This document shows, one piece after another, positions 23,794 through 36,300 of a stretch of DNA of 64,000 nt. The DNA comes from Typha latifolia (lineage: Eukaryota; Streptophyta; Magnoliopsida; Poales; Typhaceae), in the NCBI GenBank assembly GCA_019914945.1, contig CM034100.1, positions 1,129,209 to 1,193,208 on the forward strand, given 5' to 3'. The notes beneath the pieces are model-generated. The model did no database searches, was not told the DNA's origin, and saw only the letters and a program-made list of their open reading frames with translations. Each line of letters starts with the position of its first letter. Positions within the stretch are counted from its first letter, which is position 1. The position numbers and the translations under genes were made by a program.

Positions 23794-26446
23794 AGAATTT
23801 TTCTAGTGTAAAAGAGCATCCATCTAGTCTTATGTTGGTGGTGATGATGATGATATCGATCATGGAAGGAGAAAAGAAAAGGTTTGTGTACCATGTACAA
23901 GATTGTCATGTATCTTTTGCTTTTATACCATGCTATCTTTGTTTGTTTCTCCTTGATTTGGTTCTTATATCTAGTCAGATCACCTCTTTGTGTTAGTAAA
24001 TTAAATGTGTAGGTTAAATATCTTCAAAGATGGATGTAGCTTTAGAGATGCCTTGCTTGTTCCGAAAGGAAGAGCATTTGATGCCATGTACTGTCATAAA
24101 AGTGCATGCTATAACGAATATTTCTACCTTCAACTCTTCAAGTGTCTAGTAATCACTTCAAGTACTAGAAGAAGATATATGGGGAGCGGAGCAATTTTTT
24201 TGTTTGTTTGTTTTAGTGAGAAAGTTGCAAAGGGAATATGATTAATTCAAATAGTCTTCATGGATAGAGATCTGTTTAGCTAGTAATGAAGGAAAACAAA
24301 TATTCTTGCAATAATTTGATCATATGACCAGCTGAAAGAACTGCTAACATAATCTGGAAGTCATATCATCGATTCATAACAACCAGCACAAGAGTTAATC
24401 ATATTACTAGGCATGAGTTGTTAGTTATAGTACTCATTACCTAAACAATTTGCTTTCTTTTCAACTCAATCATGCATGCATCGATCTGATTGAAAGAAGT
24501 GCTAATATGAATGGCTATTTTAATTTTCTTCATAGGCACCTCATACACTTCATTTGTATGATGATAATTGCATGGAGGACTATTTTTCATCTATCCTAAT
24601 TGTATCCAATATATATATATATATAGGGTTAGAAAGCACGCTATATAATTAATTAACTAGTACTAAATTGCTTGGTTATTGACGAAGACACTAATAGTGA
24701 TTTCTTACTTCAAGCACTTTAGAAGAACATCACAAGGTCATTTCTTTCGGCATAATTGGGAAATATAGAAGACTCGTAATGTGAAACATATATAAGTAGA
24801 GTACTGTTTGGCATAATGCTTGATGATCCTATGATCATTTCAGGTTTGATCTCTTCCCCTGGTAGCTCGAGGAAATGTTGGACAAGAATTCGAAGTCGAG
24901 AAAGACATGGAGCTGAAGTTTATCTTGAGGTCGACTCTAATGCATCTTTTAAAAGGACTCCTATATACGGCCAGCAGAAATCACGTTTAATGACTTTCTT
25001 CTTTCCAGGCCGAGTTTTTTTCTTCTTCTTCTTTTTCCGCATGACTTCTGATATCACTTTGTTTCTTTAGGCAATAATTATTGAACCTAATTTTGTTATT
25101 ATTGTTTGATCTTACTGTATACTACTTCACCTATATATAATAATAGCTTAAACAGCTTGGAATACTGAATTAAGGTTCCTAATTTTGTTCATTAATTCTT
25201 TCTGAGTTATAATTGGTGTTGATGCCATGCATGATTTGCAGCTCTTTGCATGCGATCGATAGCTCGTGTTAATATAAACTTTGTGGATGATGCTTAGAAA
25301 CCTAATTAAAGAAGTCAAGACGTTCCAACATAATTGACTAGCAAAGTGTGCAACCTCCATGGTACATTCTTTGAAACAGCCCTAGGGTCAACAGTCAAAC
25401 CCTAGAGGATCTTTCCTTATACTAAAATTTTAGCATGACCATCCCCAACTCCCAAGAAGAAGAAGTAGAAGAAAATTTATATATCAGAAAACTTGTTCAA
25501 CAAGTAGGAATCTACGCCAACCGCTTCCACGCCTTAAATTAACAACTATATCACACGAGTAATTTCTGGAAGAAGTTGGTGAACCTTTCTTGTGATTCAA
25601 GTTGCCAATTGATGTATATATTGTCATAGGATAGAATTAATTAGAGCCCATTATTTTGTAGTTCTTATGAGCCCTAAGGTGTTAAATCTGTCGTTATGTC
25701 TAATTTAAGCTAAATAGAGGATTTGTGATAAAGAGCTTCCTTTTAGTTTTATTACCAGCAAGATGTCTAGTAGGAGCTTTTACTAAAAAATTAAAAATAA
25801 TAATAAAGTTTTAAGCACGAAATATTTTGGGCCTTTTAGTAGTTGAGATCGAGCCCAGCATATTGGGCCGAAACCAAGCCCACTTGTATCACATATCAGA
25901 ACAATTGTTTACCACAATTGGTTTAAGAATTATTGCACCTAAAGTGTTGAACTATTGCTCATTTTAAAATAGACTCTCTCATTTGACTTATAAGTATGTA
26001 AACATATTTGAAATATTTTTCCCGTTAAAATATTTATTTAATAGTTTCCGTTAACAATATTAATGTGACCATCTTCCTAAGCTGTAGAAATTAAATATAG
26101 TAAAAGCCCGAATCAATGAATGCCTAAAATTTGACAGGGGAAAGCAACTGCCAACGACATCGAAGAATTGGAAGGCATCGAATTTAATGGTGATGACGTG
26201 ACAACTCACCAGTTTCATATCGTACGTAACACTAGATCCTGTCTTCTGGGCATGTTTGTAGTCATCTCTTTCTCCCATCTTTGACTTGGGAACCCCTCAA
26301 ATCTCAATTCACACTAGTCTTCCATTCCCACCCCCTTTGATTTGGGTACGAGCTCTTCTACTAAAGATATTGTTTTTTTTAATAAATATATTATTACTTC
26401 TGACACATTTTGGAGGAAAATAGAAAAAGAAAAGGCATGTACAATG
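23794..26446. other. Intergenic region, trihelix to DUF4378-like gene
   Basis: AT-rich sequence between two converging genes, containing both 3' UTRs. A short TA run lies near 24610-24625. The block 24816-25070 has higher complexity and can be read as 84 codons, but it resembles no protein that I know and ends in T-rich sequence. No supported gene is visible. Confidence 0.5.
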
Positions 26447-27666
26447 TCACAATTTGATGACATAGTTGGATAGTTCAGAAGTTGCTTCGCAGAGAAGTTG
26501 ATCAAATAACTCCATCTCTATCGTAGATGCAATCTCCTTAGCTTCTTCTGAGCTGCGGTACGTCCCTCTCGAGACCCATCTCGATTTGCAAAAATCTTCC
26601 TGGGCTAACTCGCAAATGTGTTCCCAGATGTCACTCACATCCGGACGAACAACCTCAAACTTCGTTCTCCGTTTGCTTTCTTCGTGATCTCTAGTGGATT
26701 GACAATTTCTTCGAAACAAGCAATCAAAGCTCTCGAAAGTGGATGACAACGCTTCCCTGCTTCTTGAGCATTCCAGTGGCTTCATTTCTTCTACATCTTA
26801 TAAAGAATTTAACTAGTCACTAATAGCAACACTTCGAAAAAGAAGAAGAAGAAGAAGAAAGAATCATGTCATTAAAAGATTGTACCAATACCTGAGGTGG
26901 AGTACTCTTCATCTGCATCTGGGTGATGCAGCACGGAAACAGGACTCGAGTTTTGAGATATGCACTCCATCTCTACCTTGCTCCGCGAAGATCCGAACTT
27001 GGTCTTCGTAATGCTTGAATTTTCCAACATAAATGGCGCTTCTTTGCTACTTGTACTCTGTTTTCTTCGGGTTTCATTCTCTTTCTGGCAATTCTGCTGC
27101 TCTTTTCTCTTACTCTTCTTCCTCTTCTTTCCAATACTTCTCTCTCTTCCGCTTTCCTTCACCGATCCATCATTTTGATTGTACTTTTCCACCTTAATCT
27201 TGAAACCCATCTCGGATTTCCTATAATTCGAAGGAAAGTTGTCCCCTTTCCCATCAGGAGCGAAGCTAAGAAGCAAGAACTCCTCGTTCTCCTGCCGCAG
27301 AAACGTTGGCACTTCTCGGAAAGACGTGGATGTCCTCAACGGAGAGAGATGGCTTCTTTCGCCCAGGAATCCGGCCCAGCTCTCGATGGAATTCGTCGAT
27401 TTACTTCTCCCAATTGTGTCAAGAGGAGGAGCTGGAAATGTCGGCATTGAGTCCAGACCCATGAGTCGAGCCACAATGTTTGGACTCTGAGATGGCTTCA
27501 GCTCGGCTGTTTGCTCTCGTTGGATGACAAATTTGACACCATTGCCTTCATCGCCGCAGCCGGAATGGAAACTACTACAAAGAAGGCGGCGTAGGATCCC
27601 GGAGACGCATCCGGATGTGGCTTCATTTGCGTTCAAGTCGAAGGAGGAAGAGGAAGGGAGCTTCAT
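26447..27666 (-). CDS. VARLMGLD-motif / DUF4378-like protein (TRM/LONGIFOLIA-related)
   Basis: This protein belongs to the plant group with an N-terminal VARLMGL motif (DUF3741-associated) and a C-terminal DUF4378-type region. Members related to TRM/LONGIFOLIA proteins bind TON1 and microtubules and affect cell shape. Exon 1 is 27666-26892. Exon 2 runs to 26447 and begins at 26790 (TAG acceptor) or 26796 (AAG acceptor); both keep frame. With the first choice the protein has 372 residues. Visible elements are VARLMGLDSMP at residues 65-75, SFREVPTFLRQENEEFLLLSF, a strongly basic central segment (KKRKKSKRKEQQ), and a C-terminal acidic helical part (DVSDIWEHICELAQEDF, EMELFDQLLCEATSEL). It is shorter than most TRM proteins and its specific role is unknown. 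Confidence 0.75.
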
Positions 27667-30356
27667 AGTGGGAGTTGGGAAGGAAGAGCTGGAGAGGGAT
27701 GTGTTTGTTTGTGTGTCTGTGGAATCTCTTTCACTTGATGGATGGATAGTAGATAAAAGTGGGAACTTTTCGTTTCACACCTCACCCTTGTGGCTTATTG
27801 TGATCTTGGTCTGTCGTTTATTATTTTCAAATTGACTCCTACTTTTCTCAGAATTGTCGAAAAACACCCCACCCCTCGATGAAGCATGTTAAATAAATAG
27901 GCTTTAGACTAAAATCTAACGTAAACCTCTGTATAAACTCAAAAAAATTACCGATCCATAGCTTTCCTCTTCTCCAAATCGTCTCCTTTGCTCTTGTAAA
28001 AAAGCACAGTGCCCGATTTATAGATAGTGGAAAGAAAGGAACCTCATCGCAAGAAACCAATAAAGCAAGGTGTCAAAACGAAAAAAGATCACTAGAGTAG
28101 AGTAAGAGTAGAGGTATATTTGAATTGGGAGGGGAGGGAAGGAATCGTAGGAGAGGCACAATAACAAGAATAGAGTGATGGGATGGAAGAAGGATAATGA
28201 TGGTTTGAGTCATTGAGAAGGGTGTTGTTGCTGCGGCCTGCGTGGGGTCCAAATCCGGGACGTCTTTTGGTATAGAAAGTTTCTTTGGGGCATTTTGTCA
28301 CACCACACCACACCACACCACACTGGATCTGAAAATGGGTTTCTGGGTCTGCTGGTAAATATGGATGGGGGTGTCAGAGGGAAGGAGGGGTTTCGTGTGA
28401 CCCAAAGCCGGCAGAATTGGGTGTGGCAGCAGCCGGTGTTTCTGACTTGCGCTGCCTTCTGCCGACATCTTGCATCCCTCTTCCTCTCAGTTGTACAGTC
28501 AGCGCAGGGACTTAGGGACTGGGAAATTTGACCATCAATCCGTGAGACGCTCGTTTTGTTACATTCTGATGTCACGCTTCACCATAGCTTGTCGGTTGAT
28601 TTTAAATATATATATATATATCTATCTATCTATCTAACACTTATTATTAGCCTTATAAAATAAATGCTATGAATTCAACTTCTTTCATAAATTTTGAGCT
28701 ACATAAACACATTTTGGACACATTAGTGTCGGTGTTTTCTAGGAGAATAAGTCTAATTGTCCATCAATTTATTAGGGATGACTCATTCTTTTTATAGTTA
28801 GCTTATGAATTTAACCTTTATTTTTTAAAAAAAATACATGGGATTTAAAGATTAGTTAATGTTATAAAATCCTATATGCTGTTATTAGGACATCCTAGGC
28901 ATCTACCACATTTATAATACATTAGAATGAAGTAAGAATACAAGCGTCTGACTTGGATTTAGTGGGAGAATATTTGGCACTATATTTTAGCCCCCTGATT
29001 AGAAGAAAAGAAAGAATGAATGCCTTCAGTCACAAAGTTGATTAGTTCTGTTTATTTTGATGATTTGCTTTGGATCAAGTGGCTAACATTCCCCTTGTCG
29101 GCTTGGGCCTTTGTCTGCGAGCGGATCCTCTGCAGGCCCCACTGCAGGAACTTCCTGTAGACCGTACTTGGCTTTAGTTCAAAATTTTCAAAATTGTTAT
29201 GCATTTTAGATCAAAAGCTAGTTTGTCTCCAGGAATCTTGCTTGATTTAATCGTTGTGGCTCAGTTTATGCTTGCTTTAAATTCTAAAGGGACAGATCAC
29301 TGAAGCTTAGTACATAGGGCGAATTCGGAGCTAAATGCAACCGAGCAATCTCTTTCTGGGCACTAGTTTATTCTCCAATTCAAACTCTTCGTTCACCTAG
29401 CTCTTTAGGAAAGAAAATTACTATACTGGACAAACAAAGTGTTATCTATATGAAGCTACCCAACTAACAAATTTAACTTTTGAACATGAGACAAGTTATA
29501 AGTGTATCCATTTATCCAAAAAAAAAAGGAAAAAAAAAGTTATACTTGTCTCGACCCTGCTTCTTTGAATGTCTTGTCTAGTGGCCCACTGCCTCATTCA
29601 TACCCCCCCAATTCCTGGGCCTGAACCCGTTAGAGTGATCTTGAAATGACATTCTATCATATGCAATGACATACAGAAATATTACCAACAGCAAAGAGAG
29701 CCTAGAAAGTTTCCTTGTTAATATAATGCACATAAAGAATTTTTCAGAAAGTATTCCGGTAAAAGAAGGGTCAGTCTCAGCATACCTAACCATATTGGAG
29801 GTCCCTTGCTCAGCCCACTGAGCTTGCTATAAGAATGCTGATATCCTATTAAGAGTGCCCAAATCCTTCCAGGATTTGCTCATCTGTCATTTTCTTCTGA
29901 GAAATTACCCATCTGTCAACCCCCATCACACAGTTAAACTTATCAATATCAAACAAAGAAATAGAAAGAGTAGAAGGAAGCCAGAACACCAATCAAGTTA
30001 GTGCTCATTTTATGCTTAACAAAACTATCAGATTTAGCATATCATTCCAATATAAAAAAGAAAAACAAATCTGTGATTTCCTCCGACATTGCTCCGGGAG
30101 TTATTGGGAAGCATTTCATGTGCTCAAGAAAGCATCAATATCAGTACAATATGAATAAGAACCTACTACTTTTCAGATAAATTACAATTTCAGTACAGTA
30201 CAATATGGAATATCCAGGTTCATGAGTGCCCTGCTAAGTTTTATTATGAAGATTTCAGAATCAACAATCCGATAGTAGTGTTGACTAATAATAATTCAGT
30301 AAGTATAAATATTCCATCTGTATGAGAGATGAATAAAGAACACTAAAGAAGATCAG
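27667..30356. other. Intergenic region upstream of the DUF4378-like gene
   Basis: Both neighbours are on the minus strand, so the left part (27667 to about 28570) is the likely promoter of the DUF4378-like gene and the right end is the SAC gene 3' UTR. A CACAC-unit repeat lies at 28299-28323. The middle is AT-rich with no supported gene. Confidence 0.5.
28299..28323. repeat. Five-base (CACAC)n tandem repeat
   Basis: Five copies of a CACAC unit lie about 630 bases upstream of the DUF4378-like start codon. Confidence 0.85.
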
Positions 30357-33300
30357 TTATAGAAGGCCACACAAGCGTGGCCTAGAGCAGAACTGCTTTC
30401 CATTAGCTTTCACCAAGGCCATCACTCCAGCAGCCAAGCCCACCCAAAATATGGAAGAAACAAAGCGGTGTGTACTCTGCCCAGCTGTTGGCAAAAAAAA
30501 AAAAAAAAAAAAACATAATTTGCTTGCTTCCTGGAAGTGCTATAGTATTTTGTGAAGTCAAAAAAAAGAAAAAAAAAGAAAAAGGATCACCTTGATTCAG
30601 AGTAAGCGTAGAAATGGTAAGACCCCCAACAATTACAGCTGATGCCACCGGAAGGTACTGCAGTGTATAATTATTGTCACAATGTCAGGGTTGCCACTAA
30701 TAATATGTAGAGAAATAAGGAATCGATTGTGATTAAGGGATGGAACATAATAGGCTCAGTTGGCATGCCCCTGCGTGTCCTTGGAACGTATTGACATGCC
30801 TTTAACATATCTCTAATATATTTTTTAGAACATAAAAGATATTTTTCATTTAAATAAATATACTAAAGCCTATCCCAAAGTCTTTTATTCTTAAATTATT
30901 TTTGTAAATGGACAATTTTATTAAAAATATAGAAATATAGTTAAATAGAAACATTACTCAGACACATAATAATAGAATACATTCATTAATTAACAATAAT
31001 TATTAATAATTACAGCAAAAGCCCAGCTTAATGTAGAACGACAAGAAGAATTAAATACTTAATTTATCGTTACAATAATAATATGAGAATGCTGCAACAA
31101 ATACTATCGATAATCCTCAAAACTCATCCACCAGTAGTATTGTTCGTTGTAACATCTCACATAATTCTTATACAAATATGAATTTTATAATTATGATATA
31201 AAGTGATATGGAATTATTGAACATACATGAAAGTGACTAACACCGAAAGCATATTATATGCATATGTAAATTGTGAATATGGAGTATAATAAGAATATTG
31301 TGACTCCGATGCCTGCGACTAATATGATGACAATGATAATAATGAACTTATCTCATCCTATGAGCACACATCCTCTGATGTTCTGCTACTTATAGGCTCA
31401 AGTCATTTCCTTATCTGACTGTGATCATATTGAGCATGAGATGGTTACTTTTCTTTCATTTGTTTCTGATAAATTTTGTCTCGTGTTTGTCTAAATCTTG
31501 CCTTGTGATCTTTGATCTTAGGTAATATACGCAAAATTTTCCTCCTCTATAAGAGTAATAACTCTTTGAAAACATTGTGTAGCAGAGACACATGCCTTTC
31601 CCCATCATTCCTATTTTTTCTTTCTTCTCTCACCTTCTATCACCTTCGTTCCCATTTTAGTAAAGTGGGCTGCCAAGTGACAAACAAAGAGACAAAAGAT
31701 TAACCCTTAATGGGTTATTGATTTATTGGACCCTTAATGGATTATTAGTTTATTGGAGTATCACTTTACCTGTGCCAGTTGGCATGATTCAGCATGCTTG
31801 TTCTGCCGGGTATTGTGCCCCATCAACATGGCAAGTGCCGACCGGCACGACTAACCGTAAGTAAACTATTGAGTTGAAAATTAATTTTGCCTGAGCATTT
31901 GAAATTAAACAAGAAACAATTGAAACATTTAGTTGTTTTCTTCACATAGGCCTCAATTTTGCATTGAGATGAAGTAGCAGATGAACCATCGAAAATTTTA
32001 GCATAGAAGCACCTGTAATGGTAATAATTTTAGGACCCACTATAAAATATTCAACAGTGTCCTTCACTGAAAAATGTCAATTCTACATTGAGGGTAAATG
32101 GCAGATAAAGGTCTATGACCTATTTATACTATATATTTCCATGGAAAGGTTATAAAAAAGAACCAAAATCCTATGGCTGATTGTTCTCTGACAAACTTCT
32201 GAAATGATTAACTAGTAAAGAGTGTTGCAATAAATGCTTACGGAAAATGTTTCAAACCCATTCAGATGGAATGGAGAAGGGCCATTTTTGCTGACAGTAT
32301 AATGACCACTAATAAGATCCAAAGCATCCTGAAAAAAAATCATAAACAAATTGATAAAACTTAGTGCGTCACAGTGCCATGGAAGTGAATAGTGCACTCA
32401 TTTCCAAGTTATGATCCACACACGAATGCTTTGACATGAGTATAATGCTCAAATAGGATGATAATGGCATGTGGATACATTGGCAGTGTATAAAGTTGCA
32501 TATAGTAAAATGATCATCTCCTAAAGCCAAGTACAACATGTAAATCTGTCTAGTCTCCAAAACGTGACATGGGCAAGTATTAGACAAGGGCGTCAATCAC
32601 CGTGACAAAACATATAAGAAAGCACAAAAGATTAAACAGTGAGGATATTACATACTTGCCGAACTCCATCTTGAAAATTGTTCAAATAATATCGTGAGAG
32701 AGCACTCATCCCATCCTTTATTAACCCAGGAACAGTCTGTCTCCCATACCTGTATGCCATAAGGACACAATTAGCCAAATGGGAATCTTGAACATCAAAG
32801 ACATACATGGAAGAACTTAGAAGTATCCAGGGTCATATGATGTACCTTACAATATCCCCTTTCAGGGCACAAGTACCAGCATACTCCAAGCTTATCTCAT
32901 CCCCATGGTCAACCCATACTAGCACACATGACAAAAATTAAGTACACATAACTAGCTCTGAAGTAATTGAACAGCAAAGCTGTATCTAAGATATGTTATA
33001 ATACTTTACTTACTTTTCTTAAACATATCATAAACTTCTTCGTACATAGGTATGCATTCAGTTGAAGAAAAGACTCCCATTTGCAGCAGTTGGGAATCTA
33101 GTGATTTCCTAGCAAGAAGACTCTGAAGAAACAAGGGAAATGAAAAATATACTTAGATCTTAGAACAGGGGAGTTTCAATTTCAAATCAAAGAAGCTCTA
33201 ACAAACCTGGGTGACATTAGTACGATCCAGGCAATCAATGCAATTAGCCCTAACAATTCCACTCTGCTCCAATAGAATTTCTCCTTCAGTGTTGACAAGA

Positions 33301-36300
33301 AAGTAACTGCTCAACTGGCACAATAATGAATTAAGAAAATAATACATGGAACAAGTACACCTAAGAGCATTTGAATTTTGAAGGAGTCAAGAATAATATC
33401 TGAAGCAAATAGAAAGACTAACTTCTGAAAAATGATTTCTCATTTAACTTAATTACCCTTGCTTTTTGACGCTTTCTTTAATTTCATCATAAAGAACTTC
33501 CAAATCATCAAAATTCCCTTTGCCACAAGTGTGATGGAAGTCAAATTTTACGTATCTGTTGAAAGAAAAATGTGCAAGTCAGCTTATTTGACATATTAAG
33601 ATTTACTTAAACAAAAGAAAGGAACTCATAATAAGGAACACTGAAAGCAACAAGTCTCTAATTCTCAAACGTAGGATTTTAAGCTCTCAAGATTAGCCAA
33701 AAAAGAGAGGATATGGATCTAATTTCTAATGTTCCCCACTTTTAAGTTCAGTCAGACCACTCAAAAGAAGTATAATCCTATTCTTGCCAATTCTGCACAG
33801 GTTTGGCACATTCAATAGAAGTATAGATGAGATAATCCTCTTTGTCAGGATGAGAAGTCATTAGCATGAAAATCCTCAAGTTCAATACTTTGGAGTCTGT
33901 CAACACAAGTAGCTGGCAACAGGAAATTCCTCTCTTTAGCTTTAAACAAGTGCTATAGCACAGTATTCGTTCTATACTTTTCTTTACTTTTGTTTCATTC
34001 CGGTAAATAACAAGAATGAGAATATGGGTAAAACATCAAGCCACATTTATTAGGCATTCCTTAGTTGCCAAAGGTAATTTCATCATAGGTATTCCTTAAG
34101 ATGATGCTTCACTATTTTTATAATTCAAATTCCTATAAATATATTATTCTTTATGTTGCATGTGTTTTTCATATATGATTCGGTGCATCTCCAATAACAA
34201 TGAAACCTCCATTTTTCTTGTGATTCTTTATTAAATGTTATTAAAGGAGGTCCTACTGGATATCCACACAGAATTGGCTTTAGATAAGCTAATGAAACTT
34301 ATAAAATAAGATGATTACAGAATTATATCTAGCTGACCTGATATGAGGAAATCTCTCCATCTCAGCAGCGAATGCACAACTTAGCTTCCCTTCATCACCA
34401 TGCTGAAACAGTATGATGAACAATTAATTGTTACCAGATTGATGAAAGCAACAAGAAAATGAATCTTAAACCCATCTAAAATTTCCTCTCGAAAATAACA
34501 ACGAGGCTAACCGACAAGTGCGCTAAGATAGGCAAAATACGGGTAAGGTCGTAATCCAATGAAGATTGACCAACAACAAACTATTATGCAACACAGAAAG
34601 AGAACTTACTTTATCGGTCAGGTCCAAGATCACTATATCCCCATATCTTTGCATGAGATCATGGAAATGGCGTTGAACAACCTTTGGCTACAATCAAGAA
34701 CCTGTCTTCTGAGTAAAAGTATTCAAGCTCTTAATAGAGAACAAAGCAGAGTATAGCATCTGTACCGTCTCTTCATGGTTGATTATATTAAGATGTGGTT
34801 TATAGCTCAAATCCACTATCTGCTCCCAAAGAAGTGGAATCGAACCTCGAACCTGCCACAAAAAGGTTAGCAGTTCAGATACGTAAGAAAGATGAAATTA
34901 TAGCATCAAAGTAGTGTCCATGAGTCCATGTACTGACAATTATTTTACCTCAACCCATGTCAATACAAGATTGGATAAAAGATATATAGAGCTGATAGAA
35001 TACCGAGAGAACCATGTCAGCAGTAATTCTTTTTTTCCCCAATAGTACACTATCCCAAACTGATCCAAGACACTACCTACTATGACTCTGATCTGTTCTT
35101 ATCAGATGTTGTATCACACGATATCCACTTTATAAAACAATTTAGTGAGCATTTTGAATAGAATAACTAAATAGGAAGAAATCTACCAAAAAGAATACAC
35201 CTGCTTGGATTACCTAGTCAAATAGCTTACACATGATAACAGAAAATATCTTGAACATTGCAACTTCTTTCGGCAACTTTCATAGAAATATGATCAGAAA
35301 CTACTTTCCATCTAAAGTAAAGTACTTTATATATTCTTGGCATGTCTATCCTAATAACAGGTCGGAACATCTATTCTGCCTGGTGAATGTATCTGTTAAC
35401 CAACATCAGCAAAATTGTTCACTTAGTTTGTGGTTTCCGAGTATAAGTCACCTGCAAAAATGAGGATCTGAAACCTTCAAACTCAACTAACTGTTCAGTC
35501 TCGATAAAATTAGCAGTGGCTCCTTCAAGATTTGCTCCTCTTCTCCACATTCTTGTTCCTGAATTAGATAATACCAACAATATACCAATCATATCAGAAG
35601 TTTGTCAAGAGATATAGTAATATGCTAAATTTAAAATTATTGTTTCAGTATGGTTGGCTCAAAGTAGCAGGAAGATTGGGATTTCATGCCATCCTTTTAG
35701 ACATACCCAGCCGTCTGTTGCATCTCCTAGAGATCAATGTAACTTTAGTAGAGGAACCTTTTAAGGTGAAACAGGCAGTCTGAAAACGTAAGCCACTGTT
35801 AAGGACAGTCTCTAGTGCATCTGAATCCACAAATAGCTGGATCCCTAACTACGGAGTCAAAAGGCGCGTGTACATATTTACATACTAAAATGGAAAAATT
35901 TGACAGACATTGACAGTATGTATATCAGTATATTAACCACAGCAACAAGTACAGAGAACATGCATGATAAGAAAATAAAAGGCACATACAGAAACAAATA
36001 AGAAAGAAGAAAGTTGCTATGTCCACTTCCAGAAGAAAACAACATTTTTAGGATATTTCCTTGTATCAGAGGAATGGTGAATGCATCAAGCTGCATAAGA
36101 AAAGAGAAAAATGAACATCATTGGCAGAACAAATAACAAGTTCACAACATAGGAAATCTCTTCAAAGTTGTATAACCTTTGCCTCAATAAGCTCCTCCAA
36201 TAAGCTTCTGTTCCAAATAAAGCGGGGATCTGCCTGGAAAAGGAGACTAATAAAATGACAAGGCATTGTACAGCTAAATATAATTGAAACATCAAATACT

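Noticed and set aside
23319..23909. A 196-codon minus-strand frame opposite the trihelix exon, with a long Ser run.
   Set aside because: It is the antisense shadow of the purine-rich trihelix coding exon.
24816..25070. An 84-codon frame in the trihelix/DUF4378-like spacer.
   Set aside because: It ends in a poly-Phe run from T-rich DNA and resembles no protein that I know.
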